A stretch of 64,000 nucleotides of DNA, from NCBI GenBank assembly GCA_022747635.1, contig JAKTNV010000007.1, positions 6,401,497 through 6,465,496 of the forward strand, in the 5' to 3' direction. Below are positions 44,560-55,092 of this stretch, in pieces. Source of the stretch: Hetaerina americana (Eukaryota > Arthropoda > Insecta > Odonata > Calopterygidae). Both the position numbers and the translations under genes were made by a program. The notes below the pieces were generated by a model. That model ran no database searches, had not been told where the DNA came from, and saw nothing but the letters and a program-made list of their open reading frames with translations. The stretch's first letter is position 1. Each line of letters begins with the position of its first letter.

Positions 44560-45179
44560 AAGACTTCTCTACATAGGAATCATCCAGGGTTATACATTTC
44601 TTCAAGGCAGATTGCATCGAAAATCATTGTTCAACCTCTTCAATGACGTCATTCGTGTCGTCAAATCTACGAATCTGCGATAGTTTTTGAGTTCTGGGAA
44701 TAAGAAATAATTGCTTGCAATTGGGAGAATAGGGTGGATGTGGTAAAATTACCAAGCCACGCCGCTCTGATTGACGATTGCGCCGTGTTTACTACTGATA
44801 AGGAGTCAATTGTCGTGGAAATCAGCGTGCTGACACCTTTGCCATGTGCAGTTCTTGTGAATAATACTAAAAAAATGTTACAACTAAGATTAGTCTCATA
44901 TATGACCATTTGAGCGTTTGTTTTTTGGTCTAATAGGATAAAGTGCTCCAATTTCTCCACTGTGGCAATAGTGCCATCCGTGAAGGATGGTCTTCTACTT
45001 CTTGGATCGTCTGTGAGGGACATGTGTCCAGTTTGAAAACTCTTTTTCGTACTCACAACTGTATCACATAACAGCATATCGTTTCCAAAAAGAACGTTTA
45101 TTTCATCGTGGATTTTCCGGGCATTGTATTCTGTCAAATGAAGGAACGAAATCACATTGCGAGCATCAATCTTCTCCAT
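44560..45179 (-). pseudogene. Mariner transposase remnant with core deletion
   Basis: Minus strand: MEKIDARNVISFLHLTEYNA, RKIHDEINVLF (first HTH), FQTGHMSLTDDPRSRRPSF (linker), LDQKTNAQMVIYETNLS (second HTH), then in another frame LHMAKVSAR, FPRQLTP. A deletion joins this to NTAQSSIRAAW and LVILPHPPYSPN, followed by RRFDDTNDVIEEVEQ and the C-terminus. The segment holding the first two catalytic aspartates is missing, and the third position is also changed. No inverted termini found. 44,291-44,559 is unassigned. Confidence 0.75.
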
Positions 45180-46245
45180 ACTGTGAGTTACTTCACTCTA
45201 CGGTTTCCTCAGACAAAACAGCAATAATAGCTTTACACCATTATCTGCATAAAGGTGAATTAATAGATACATTTATCCAGATATCTCGTTTATTTCTTGG
45301 TAATAATAACTTAAGAAAGATATTCTCGCGCATATACTGTGCATTTTGTGACTCGCTCAGGAAGGCCTCGTTTCATAAATCTTTATCGAATAATTCAGAA
45401 ATCGTTCTTGAACAGTTATTGCGCAATTTCACACATTATTCCTGATTGCACAGAAGGGATCATGTTCTAATTTACTATGCGTGTTTGGCAAACACTGGAA
45501 GTATAAACAACACATACACGATGCATCAATTATAAGATAAGTTCGAATTATGCAGGTTCAATTCGGACAAGCAGATAATATTTTAAGTACCACATTAAAT
45601 TGACGGGCGAGGCCAGGGCTTCGGCGTCAGGGGAATTTACTGCTCAGTGAAGTGCAGCAGGGAATCGCTTTCCCGTTACACATTGCGCACATTTATTATG
45701 AAAATATAAAACACATCATGTGCGATGAGTCGAACTGTTATAATACAGGGTGCATTCCAAAATTAATGGAGTTATTTTTTTTAAGTGATTTACTTTGCCC
45801 TTTGGGTGCTGTAATTAAGTTGATTATCATGGATTACTGTTACGTGTAACGGCTTTTTTAGATAACGAATCGGAATGAAACTATGCCAATAATCAATCAA
45901 AACTGCGATCCAATTTAAAAAAAAGCCAATTTAAAATATATTTTCGCAAACATAGGGGATTAAAATAAGCGGGTTATCTCTCCTGCTCTAGTATGAAAAA
46001 ACATTAACATACCAAGCGATTTCCGCGAAGTCATCATAAAAACAGCACCGGCAGTATTATTTTTCACCGTTTTCAATTCACAATGAAAGAATGAGCTCTA
46101 TTAAAAATCAATTCAATTGTTCGTGAAAACGATGATTGCGATTGCAAGAAAACACGAAAAACCATTGTCAAAACATTGACATTTTGAAATAAATATATTT
46201 CACAATCAAATAGTTAACTTCTCAAAAGGCACTTTTTTGTATTAT
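45180..46245. other. Unassigned AT-rich DNA
   Basis: Nothing recognised; no repeat copy seen. Confidence 0.5.
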
Positions 46246-46495
46246 CATTGGTCGTTAAATCCTAAGATTGGTTGACTGCTGCAGCCCTCCATACTACCCT
46301 ATCCGATACTAATTGGCTTATCTCTTGCTAATTTTTACAATGTACTTTATTCTTTATTTTTCACATGTATTTGGGACTTTTCCCTCTATTTTTCCTACTA
46401 TTATATTATTCACGAATCCATTGTGCCTCAGGGTCTGGCCAATCCATCTGGTTCTCTTTTCTCTATGGTGTTCCATAAGGCCCGCTTCTCGTCCA
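46246..46495 (-). pseudogene. LINE-Y C-terminus and 3' end, left of nested mariner
   Basis: The minus strand continues from the piece beyond 47,630: VDEKRALWNTIEKREPD, then RTRWIGQTLRHNGFVNNIIV and GKIEGKVPN, then the 3' end CCAATCTTAGGATTTAACG. It matches 32,040-32,330 in order. A mariner splits the reading frame after the NEEVYRI motif. Confidence 0.7.
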
Positions 46496-47629
46496 CAAGG
46501 TGTGATCAAAAAAAGACCGAACTAATTGTTTTCATCGCAACCCGTTCAACGGATCGAAACGAGACACAGTGCGCTATCTAGCGACATATCTGAAGACTAA
46601 AAAATTAGGTGTGTTTTTTTTATATCGAGTCATTACGCAGCAGCAGCGGTACGTGTCTTAACCTGTTCGTCGCCGCGTGCAACGGCAGCAATGGAGGAGC
46701 TAGAGGAACAGCGTGTGTGCGTGAAATTTTGTTTCAAACTTGGCAAAAGTGCTACGGATACATTTGGAATCATTCAGCAAGCCTTTGTTATTGAAGCTAT
46801 GAGTCGAAGCCAGTGTTTTGTGGGGTACAGTCGTTTTAAATCGGCCAGAACCTCGACAGATGAAGATTCGCGAACGGGGCGGCCTTCCACTTTGACAGAG
46901 CCAAACAATGTCAAATTTGTGAACGATTTGGTCGCCGTTTAATTGTTACGGAGATAGCCGAGGAAGTGAACATTAGTTTTGGATCCTGTCAGATAATGTT
47001 GACAGACATTTTGGGCATGACGCGCGTCGCATCAAAATTCGTCCCGCGGGTGTTGACTGATGAACAGAGACAAAAACATGTGGACATTTGTCAGGAACTC
47101 CTCGATCAAGTCAATGCCGACCCAGAGTTTCTTAAAACCATCGTAGTTCGGGTTACTTAAAACAATCGGGTATATGGTTACGATGTTGAGACAAGGGCCC
47201 AATCTTCTCAGTGGAAAGGTCCTCATTCTCCGCGACCAAAGGAAGATCGCATGTCCCGGTCCAATGTGAAGGTCATACTGGTGTGTTTCTTTGATTGGCA
47301 AGGGCTGATTCATTACGAATACGCCCCTCAAGGTCAAACCGTCAACAAAGATTTCTACTTAAAGCGTGGCTCCATCAGAATTTTTTTTGTTTCCAAAGTT
47401 AAAATTAACCTTGAAAGGGAGCCGATTCAACTCTATTGCGGCCATTAAAACTAATTGTACGGCGGACATGAAGAGAATCCCTAAGGCGGCTTACTAGGCA
47501 GGGTTCGAGAGCTGGGAGAAACGTTGGCAAAGGTGTGACGTCAGCCAAGGGCGACAAGTTCGATTTAGCTGTCTCTATCGAAATAAACAAGTTATAAAAT
47601 CAGTCCGGTCTTTTTTTGATCACACCTTG
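46496..47629 (+). mobile_element. Mariner element with both terminal inverted repeats
   Basis: 1,134 bp. Left end CAAGGTGTGATCAAAAAAAG continuing to ACCGAAC (46,496-46,522); the right end (47,603-47,629) is its reverse complement with one difference. The right end abuts TA (47,630-47,631); the left neighbour is CA, so one target TA has mutated. It is inserted in LINE-Y coding sequence. Shorter than a full mariner (about 1.3 kb) because of an internal deletion. Confidence 0.9.
46691..47593 (+). pseudogene. Mariner transposase, frameshifted and internally deleted
   Basis: Starts MEELEEQRVCVKFCFKLGKS, the usual N-terminus, followed by the first HTH and RTGRPSTLTE linker. A shift near 46,925 continues as RLIVTEIAEEVNISFGSCQ and GMTRVASKFVPRVLTDEQRQ, then DQVNADPEFLKTIV. 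The TGDETW motif with the first aspartate is replaced by VRVT and a stop. It resumes with YGYDVETRAQSSQWKGPHSP, FDWQGLIHYEYAPQGQTVN, FYLK, then a deletion removes the second and third aspartates. C-terminal pieces (SWEKRWQR and IEINKL) end just before the right terminus. Confidence 0.85.
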
Positions 47630-47631
47630 TA

Positions 47632-48190
47632 TTATTCTGTATACTTCTTCATTTGTTATTTTATCCTCCCATTTGATCTTAAGTATCCTCCTTCAGCACC
47701 AGGTTTTGCAGGCTTCTAGTCTTTTCTGTTCTACTTTTCCGATGGTCCATGGTTATGATCCATAGAGTGCCACGCTCCATACGAATGTTTTCACTTATTC
47801 GTTCCTCGTCTGTAGTTCTATCTTCTTTTAGCACAGCAGTTGTCTTTTTATTGTTGCTTGAGCTATTCTTCGCTTGATATCTGTATCTGATATTTATCGT
47901 GATTCTTCCGTCCCATCTGTTAGTACTTCCGACATAGGTCCACTTTCCCTAATTTTTGTCTTTTCAGTGTGACTACTGTATTCCGCTTCTCTGTTCCACA
48001 TACTAGGATTTTAGTCTTCGTCTTGTTTATGTTCATGTTGTATCTTTTAAGAATTTGATCCAATACGTTTTAGTGACCTTTGAAGATCCTCCTGGTTTTC
48101 TGCTATCATTGCTATATCGTCGGCAAAGTGTGGCATGTTTATCTCTTCTCCATTGATCCTTTTACTCACGCCCGAAGCTGTGGCTGTTGA
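47632..48190 (-). pseudogene. LINE-Y RT, right of nested mariner, FADD retained
   Basis: Minus strand: RINGEEINMPHFADDIAMIA and ENQEDLQRSLKR, the RT catalytic loop with both aspartates, then shifted pieces: KTFVWSVALYG, PWTIGKVEQKRLEA, CWRRILKIKWEDKITNEEVY. The palm upstream of FADD is missing. Unlike the 32 kb copy, it keeps the catalytic aspartate pair but not motifs A and B. Confidence 0.75.
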
Positions 48191-48329
48191 CGGCGGACCG
48201 ATATCCTTGATCGGCGCCATCAATGCCTTCTGCGAGCTGCTTCCTCTCTTTTTGGGAGTCATTTTGTGTTGCATGTAAAACGTTGTCAACCGCTGGTAAA
48301 TATTTTCCAACAAAATAGCCAGAAAAATA

Positions 48330-48405
48330 CTCTCCGTGCTTTGGTCTCGAACCTGCGACCCTGAATTTTCGAGCAGCAAAAGCGATGAGCAGTGCATTAT
48401 TAAGT
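48330..48405 (-). mobile_element. tRNA-like (SINE-like) fragment
   Basis: The reverse complement contains CATCGCTTTTGCTGCTCGAA, GGGTCGCAGGTTCGAGACC (B box). The A box is unclear and no second copy is seen. It could be a SINE head adjoining LINE-Y or a chance B-box match. Confidence 0.35.
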
Positions 48406-48449
48406 AAAGGGTTCAGTGTGAACTAAGATATCAAGAAATAACTTAGCAA

Positions 48450-48735
48450 TAGAGCTAAATATTTGGGAATATTCCTAACACCGTGCCTTTCATAAGGGTG
48501 CACATGTCAGAAGAATATGCTGATCCACCGTAAAGAAACTCGGCTTCATTAGCCGAGTGTTGGCACAATGCAACGCGAAAGCTAGAGAGAGGTGTTATTT
48601 CGCCTTAGGAATTTTTGGAATATATTTGGAACATTTGGGATCTTTGGGAGAAATATTTTACAAAAGAAACAATTAGATAAAGTACTGATAAAATCCGCTA
48701 GATTCGTCCATCGTATGTTATATGGTGAAATATAT
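48450..48735 (+). pseudogene. CR1-A internal fragment
   Basis: It aligns at nucleotide level with 61,930-62,200: TATTTGGG, TTCTAACACC, GCCTTTCAT, AAAGAAACT-GGCTTCAT, AGAGAGGTGTTATTT, AATTAGATAAAGT, AAATCCGCTAGATTCGT. That is the thumb and post-thumb segment of the RT. Frames are broken, and both coding flanks are absent. Confidence 0.75.
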
Positions 48736-49985
48736 AAAGCAGTAAATGGCAAAATAATTTTAGCATCGGGAGCAATAGGGATCACAAACTCCATCATCGA
48801 AGATTTTTGAAGCACCTGCCGATGACGCAACAGTTGGCGAGGCATTCGCGGCGATCATTAAACTGAGATTTCGGCGAAGACAGGCCGTGGAGCTGTCCTC
48901 CGTCTCGTTCCATCGATCCCCGCTCATCCCTCACTCACGTCTCTATGCCTCTCTCCCCTCCATAACCACCTCCCACCCCCCGTCATCCAACCACCCGGTC
49001 GGAAGATAGCATCGGATGACGGCTGAGTGCACCGCGAGAGATAACTCCTTTCGTTCCGAACAAACGCTCTGCACCCCATCCCCCCCCTCACGGGGTCGGA
49101 AGGAACGAATTCTCCCGCCCCAGAATCACTAATCACTCGCGACCTTCGACCCCGCTCGAGCGATCGGAAGATACAATCGGGCTGAGAAACTAAGCGCCCA
49201 CCCCTTCAAGGAGAGAGGGCGGAGGAGAATGGGGAGATGTGGGGAGGGATCAAGGAAAGCTTTCGCCTCATTACGCGGCAAGACGCGATAAAGCCATTAT
49301 TATGAATGATATGGTGTGGCGTTCAGAGGATTGGAGCGATCGCCCGAGAAGTGAAAGAAATGGGTCGCACCCCATGCCAAGAAAGAAACGCAAATGAATT
49401 GATTTCAACATGCAGAAATATAATCAAAGGTGACAATGAGGCAAACCGCTTCGTATTCCCACATTCACTTCCTTATTTCACGAGCAAAGGTTTTCCGATT
49501 TCAAAAGTCATCGGATTTTTACGGAGATGTATTTTTTTTAAGTACGAAACAAGGTCGGGAACAAATAAGTCTGCGTGGAAATGCAAATTGGTTTCCTCAT
49601 TATGAACAGTTTCCACCGAGGGAAGACAGCTACCCCGTCAGCAGGCGACAAAATAAACGCGTGACGATTTTGTTAACAAACAGGCATTTTGCCGAGTTCA
49701 ACAACCTCCGACGTAATCAAGACGAATTAATCGCCCACTCTCTTGATAATATATACTTGGCAACACAAGGCGCCGCTCCTGACGGGGCGCCACGCTCATA
49801 TCGGGATAATGCATCGCAGAGCACATTTAACTCACTGAGTCATGGAAATTATTGTCCCATAATATCTTCGCTCACTTCTTTTTAACAAAATGTCCTGAGC
49901 ATTATATTCACGGCGAACTGAATAGGATATTTAATAGTGTATGATTTATTAATCATAATTTCTTCAAAAACTTATCAATAATTAA
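48736..49985. other. CpG-containing block then AT-rich DNA
   Basis: 48,860-49,260 is CpG-containing with C-runs. The 151-codon frame at 49,430-49,885 has no recognisable domain and overlaps a second frame. Nothing else recognised. Confidence 0.45.
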
Positions 49986-49989
49986 TGAT

Positions 49990-50240
49990 TTATCACCCGT
50001 CAAGGCGGGTTTTTTGTGGACTCAAAGAATAAATACTGCTACAGTACTTAGCCCGGCCTAACACACCAATAAATATCATAAAACCCCACACTATGATAGG
50101 ATAAATTATACCTTACCTCTTCATGAATACTTTCTGGCCACCATCATCCCGTTTAACTTATGCCTTTCCTTTTTCTCCTCCAATTCACAAATATTATCCC
50201 GTCCATTTCCATCTTAAATATTTTTGCCTTAAAAGAATAA
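49990..50240 (-). repeat. LINE-X 3'-end fragment with hairpin
   Basis: Minus-strand 3' UTR. The hairpin CGCC-TTGACG-GGTG (49,994-50,008) is followed upstream by sequence similar to the plus strand of 12,100-12,200 (GARTACTTTCT, CATCCCGT). Coding sequence is hardly readable. It is the third copy that preserves the terminal hairpin. Confidence 0.55.
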
Positions 50241-50344
50241 ATAACTTCATAGATCGTAATCAAGAAGTGCCACGCGTGGGAATAAATCAATGAAATGAAA
50301 ACCAATTAAACCAAATTGCTTCGTTCACGTGACCTACGCGACTA

Positions 50345-50604
50345 CGTGTAGCTTGCGAGGGTAGCAAACCAAGCGTCCAGGGACCATCTCCATGAGATAA
50401 AGGCCCAACCGCAAACACGCACAGATACTAGCGTCTCTTCGGCCATCTTTAAAACGCTTCTTCCACTCGAAAACAGATTTTTTCTTCTGAGCATTATCAC
50501 CGTAAACAGCTGTCAATATTTCAGTGATTTATTGATAACTTTTACCGCACTTCACCAAAACACTTCATTTTAATTCGTTGCTCCGTGATTTCGTGAATTT
50601 CCAT
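50345..50604 (-). pseudogene. Mariner transposase N-terminal fragment
   Basis: The minus strand starts MEIHEITEQRIKMKCFGEV, then after a shift LTAVYGDNAQKKKSVFEWKK and RFKDGRRDAS: the first helix-turn-helix and the start of the linker of a mariner transposase. No catalytic part follows. The terminal repeats are not identified; a candidate 5' end lies near 50,843-50,870. Confidence 0.65.
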
Positions 50605-51335
50605 TTTCGACAAACAGTAAAAACAGGGACAATATAAACTAGCATAACTGGCACCATACGCACAGCTCCACGATCCGCCAAGCACAGACGCAGTCTCATT
50701 GGATCTCAGGCAATGCATAGCGTCGCTAGTGGGCGGGCCTATAGTCCGCGTCATGGCCGCTAGATTGCACTAGTTCGCGCATTTATTGCACAGACAACGT
50801 ACACACGCTAAAAAATAAAATGCACGGATTTTCACAAGATACAGGTTGTTTGTTCAGGTGTACAACTTAAAGTCTTCTCAAGTAAAACTGAGATGGATGA
50901 CAAGTGACCAGGGTCTTTCGACAAGTTGGTCTTCTGCGAAATAGAGTGAGTACCACTAGCCTAAGTACAAATGAATTACGAAAGAGGCATCATTGTATTT
51001 GTAGAGAGGGTGTAAAGGGTAAAGGACAGAAAGATAGGGAGTATTCAACGATGAGGGGTGAGCGTTGGCGGTTCAGAGGAAGGGGAGGGAGGGAGGAAGC
51101 GTACGTGACCTCGGTGTCTTTCGGCCCAGGAGTTGAGAGATGGAGCATCAGCGACGAAAAACGGTCGCGTCAAAGTCAAAGGTCATGGGAATCAACGGGG
51201 AGAAGGGAATGGGCCCAGAATCAATGTTAACAAGATCTGAATTAAGTTTTAATATGAAGGACTCACGTACAAGCATCCAAATAGACGATTCAGGACTTGT
51301 AAATGGAGTTCTTGGATTTTCTTGTCAAATGTGAT
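50605..51335. other. Unassigned DNA
   Basis: Upstream of the mariner N-terminus; the first 150 bp may be its leader. Frames at 50,904-51,230 show no domain. Confidence 0.45.
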
Positions 51336-51369
51336 CTCATGATTTGAATAGGTGATGTTCCATGCTTAA

Positions 51370-51545
51370 TTACCCCAATTTACTGTGCTCGTTATGAGCG
51401 AGGTGTTCTTTGTATCTGGTTAAGACGTTTCTCAGTGCATGAACGACGTACTTTGCTTTACAGGAATTGCAATTATTCCAATTTATCGTTTAATTTTGTT
51501 TCCGTGTAGTCGATTTTTTTATTATGATGGATTTTGCTGAAAAAT
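51370..51545 (-). pseudogene. Penelope-like GIY-YIG endonuclease scrap
   Basis: The minus strand reads NWNNCNSCKAKYVVHALRNV then LTRYKEHLAHNEHSKLG. Penelope-like endonucleases have C-x2-C-x4-Y-V/I-G-Q-T-x-R followed by R-x-x-E-H; here C-N-S-C, the Y-V and R-Y-K-E-H are present, while G-Q-T is changed to H-A-L. It is only about 40 residues. It is the second Penelope-like piece after 37.4 kb, in the same orientation but 14 kb away, so the two probably come from different copies. Confidence 0.5.
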
Positions 51546-52655
51546 TTGGTCAAGGGTGAAACAGTAGATTTGACTTATTTTTGCTTTTTGAAAGTTTATT
51601 CTGCAATTTTATTTGCGTAAAGGAATATTTACCAATGAGTGTACAAGTGAGTAGAAAACCACCAGTATGTGGCACTTTTAGTCAAAAAAATCATTATGCA
51701 TGTAATTTTCCGTGTGTTTTTCATTATTTTTATGTAATTAAAAGTGGTAAGAGCTCACCTTAGTTTGTTATTTTGTCGTCTCTCAACATGCCATCCATCC
51801 ATTTCTCCTCAATACCCTGAAATAACGCACGACCTCGTATTATTTCGTTTTCCTCGCAGTTCATTTATTTTTTCTTATCTTTCTACTCACCACATCTATT
51901 TCCACATATATTTTTACGCTCATCTCCAAATTCATGAGTTCATAGCTACGGTCGGTACGAAGGTTTTTATTAATCTTTTATTAAATAAAATCTTTAAAGC
52001 ATAATAAATGGTTTCTGGCGTAACTTTATGGAATCGATTGATGTTGGAAATGAAAAAAATAGCAACTTTATGATTCCAATGAAAACATTCTTTCAGTGGA
52101 ATCACAAATTTATTATTTTTCATTTCCAATCCTTAAAGCACATGACAATATTCCCGCATTTATATAAAAATATATCTTTACCCAGAAATATTATACTCTA
52201 AAGTTCCTTGCTCATATTAGCTTAAATATATTTTAAATGGTTTTTTGTACCTTGGTGGTGAAGGTAATGGACAAATAATTGTGTTGTCCGCACCTAACTA
52301 GTGGCATAAACACAAAATGCCTTGCTCCGAAGAAGTTCTCAGCTGTATATGGAAGATTTCAGAGTTTTCTTAGAAGAACGGCGACCTTCAATCGGGTTCT
52401 CAGATATTCTTTTCCTAGTCCTAATTCCTGGTTCATGACACAAATGCATTCCAAGCCAAATTCCACAAAATACTTTTCGCAGCCTTTTTTCTCGATTACT
52501 TCGGCACTAGCAATGGCTGTGGTCAATCCTCGATCCTTCCCAAATACCACTCTTTCCTGGTATACCCTGATTATTATTTCCTCTACGCATTCACCTTCTC
52601 CGATTCAAGGTCTGTCGACCTAAATTCTAAATTCCTGCCGACAATTATTCTACGG
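51546..52655. other. Unassigned AT-rich DNA
   Basis: Nothing recognised. Frames at 52,279-52,623 and its antisense lack domains. Confidence 0.45.
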
Positions 52656-52779
52656 CATAATACTTTGTTACTTTCGGCTCCAGGTTTTACGGAGGGGCGA
52701 GAAGGGGGAGGAGGGGAAACAGGGAGAGTTGGTTGTCGGGAGGGAGCGGGAGAGAGGAAAACGAACGACGCACGAGGGT

Positions 52780-53160
52780 AATTACACTCGGCGCTGAAAT
52801 CGCAGCGGTAATTAAGCCAATCAAAAGGCATCATTCGAATCGCTAATTGGATTGCGACTTCGTGACGATCCCGTTCGCAAATTTTCGCCCCGTAAAAATA
52901 TTGCACGCACTCCCTAATCATACAAAATTGATTTTGGGTCCAATCAAGAGATAGAGAGCCGAGTTTAATCTCTCGACAAACAAAGAATAGCGCTAATGAT
53001 GCGGATAATAGGATTACGAACCTTTGCAGAAGCTCCTTTCGCAAAGAAACGTGCCGCCAGCTCGAATTCAATTGTTTCCTTGCCGGGATCGCAGCAATAG
53101 TTACGGCACAAGTTTCCCGATTTAATATTGAAGAGAGTAATCGGATCATTGAGGTATGGA
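52780..53160. promoter_or_regulatory. Candidate regulatory block rich in homeodomain-type sites
   Basis: Balanced composition and many TAAT-core sites in 380 bp: GTAATTAAG, CTAATTGG, TAATCATAC, TTTAAT, GATAATAGGATTAC (an Otx/Bicoid-type GGATTA), with CCAATC nearby at 52,818 and 52,937. A 204-codon minus-strand frame crosses it (52,583-53,197) but has no domain. The block stands out from the simple AT-rich DNA around it. Enhancer function is inference only. Confidence 0.22.
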
Positions 53161-53199
53161 TGGATACAGAAAGGAGCGCGGAGAACAGATTATGCAAGC

Positions 53200-54076
53200 A
53201 CGGCGAAGGAAGCTATTGTCCTGGTTTTTAACCAAGATGGGTGAGAAAGATTTCGAAATGCTCATTTGCAAATCATTCAGCCGTGTTTCCTTTCGCAGTA
53301 TGCAGTGTCAAAAATTGCCAATTTTGATTAAATTCAGGGATAATTCCCATCACTAATTTTGTTTTCACATTATAATTCATTATTGATGCAAAATACTCAA
53401 TGGACGTGCGATAGGGGACAAGGGATCAAAGGATTAACAGAGTAGCAATTATGAATAAATGGCAACGCCAGAGATGTAAACGAAAAATTGATAAAATCGA
53501 ATTAATCATTTGACGCTGATATATTTAAGAACTCAAATTAAAAGTGAAAACTATTTGTACACCTTCAAAAGATTTGTAGAGGATCGAAAGTAAGAAAGCG
53601 AGTGACACTAGTTTGTATAACAGGATTACTTTAAGATCAAAGAATATCCGTCAGTCTTGTTAAAAACTGTGTTGAAAATACTAAAATGATACGATATTAA
53701 TGGAGGTAGAAGGAGTTGGGATTCCCTCAAACAATTAGACTAATGAAGAAACCAAGCAAAAATATAGGTCGGTTTGTACTGAATGCAAGAAGATAGCTTA
53801 GAATTTGACGCAAGCTCAAATTCTTGCAAAACTCACAGTGACAAGATAATAGAGTAAATCAATTGTGACATTCTGCCACCTGCAAACACGCCATCTACTC
53901 TTGAGTTTACCGTAGTAATAACACAGGGTTTCGTGTCCTCGAGGGAGCGAGGCTCCGACCGCGTCGGAATAGGACGGAGATCTGACTCCAGCCGCCACCG
54001 AGACGAGCAAGCAGCGGCTAAGGAGCAAGGCGGCAGAACGTCGCTATAGCTTATCTAAGTATTCACGTACGTTTTG

Positions 54077-54079
<3 letters not shown>
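53200..54079. other. Unassigned AT-rich DNA, short CpG patch
   Basis: A GC-richer patch lies at 53,930-54,030. Nothing else recognised. Confidence 0.5.
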
Positions 54080-54114
<35 letters not shown>

Positions 54115-54144
54115 TGTTATATATAACAGTATATGAATATAGTT

Positions 54145-54217
<73 letters not shown>
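54080..54217. repeat. (TA)n, (CA)n and a short palindrome
   Basis: (TA)n at 54,082-54,112, then the palindrome ATACTGTTATATATAACAGT, then a (CA)n run at 54,146-54,170 and (TA)n at 54,171-54,216. The tract ends at the 3' side of the mariner. Confidence 0.9.
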
Positions 54218-54220
<3 letters not shown>

Positions 54221-55092
54221 GATATACTTACATCGACTTAATAATCTTCAATGTATGCTCCTTCAGCTGCTACACACTTAGTATAACGTTGCTCCCATTC
54301 CCCGTACGCCCGCTGGAAATTTTCTTTGGGGATGCCGTTGATGACCCTCGTCGAAGCCTCTTGAACGGCCTTTATCGAGTCAAAACGTCGTCCCTTGAGC
54401 TATCTTTTCATCAGGGGGAAGAAGAAGAAGTCCGGTGGTGCCAGATCGGGAGAATAGGGCGGGTGCAGCAACGTGGCAACGCCGTATTTGGCCAGGAGCT
54501 GTCGGTCGACACTCAGAATTTTCGGCACCATCTTGGCGCACACCTTGCGCATGGCCAAATCCTGTGAAATAATGCGTTGGACGTTGGATGCAGACAGACA
54601 TAACTGGTTTGCAATGTCTTCACTGGTTAAGCGTCGGTCTGTGTTCAGCAGTGTCCTCACTCTGTCCACATTCGTGTCGGTTCTTGCCGTCGACGGCCGT
54701 CCGGAGCGATGGTCGTCTTCAACGAGCTCCCTACCCTCTTTAAACAACTTGTGCCACTCAAATACTGTGGAACGGCTTAAGGCAGTGTCCCCGTAAGCCT
54801 GCTTGATCATATCGAGGGTTTCAGCTGCCATCTTCCCGAGTTTCGCACAAAACTTCACGGAATAGCGTTGCCCTAAATTCAGATTCATTTTGTTTTTCGA
54901 CGCGGACAAAAAACTTGCTTCACTAAAAACGTTGTCCTCACTCAACGACAGCCCGCAGGCGACTGAGGTTAGTGTCGGTCTGTTGCTAAGAGCCCCCTCC
55001 ACCTTACCCTGCCAGGCAGACCCCCCTCCACCGCTCCGTTCGCGCCAGAGAAAATCAGTCCTGCCACTTTTGGGTGCGACCCTGTTTATATA
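54218..55092 (-). mobile_element. Mariner element, core-deleted, 3' terminus lost
   Basis: It lies between simple repeats. The 5' side (high coordinates) starts next to TATATATA at 55,085-55,099 with CAGGGTCGCACCCAAAAGTG, a plausible mariner terminus. The matching 3' terminus was not found; the coding stop at 54,238 is only 20 bp from (TA)n. Confidence 0.7.
54238..54888 (-). pseudogene. Mariner transposase, in frame, lacking catalytic centre
   Basis: From ATG 54,888: MNLNLGQRYSVKFCAKLGKM, AAETLDMIKQAYGDTALS (first HTH), EDDHRSGRPSTARTDTNV (linker), RRLTSEDIANQLCLSASNVQ (second HTH), RKVCAKMVPKILSVD. An in-frame deletion then joins RQLLAKYGVATLLHPPYSPD, LAPPDFFFFPLMKR. One stop (54,412-ish) is followed in the same frame by LKGRRFDSIKAVQEASTRVI to the natural C-terminus AAEGAYIEDY. 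About 216 codons against ~345 for intact relatives. The first two catalytic aspartates are deleted; the DNA-binding half is complete. The ORF upstream of the ATG is also open to 55,146. Confidence 0.85.

Noticed and set aside
44667..45179. One continuous 170-residue novel protein
   Set aside because: Only the first ~110 residues are one mariner frame; the rest is a shifted reading of the same transposase, so it is a deletion pseudogene.
52583..53197. 204-codon minus-strand frame as a host gene
   Set aside because: No domain, signal or family resemblance; hydrophobic and Pro-rich parts change abruptly, and a frame of this length is possible in balanced-composition DNA. Kept only as a caveat to the regulatory call.
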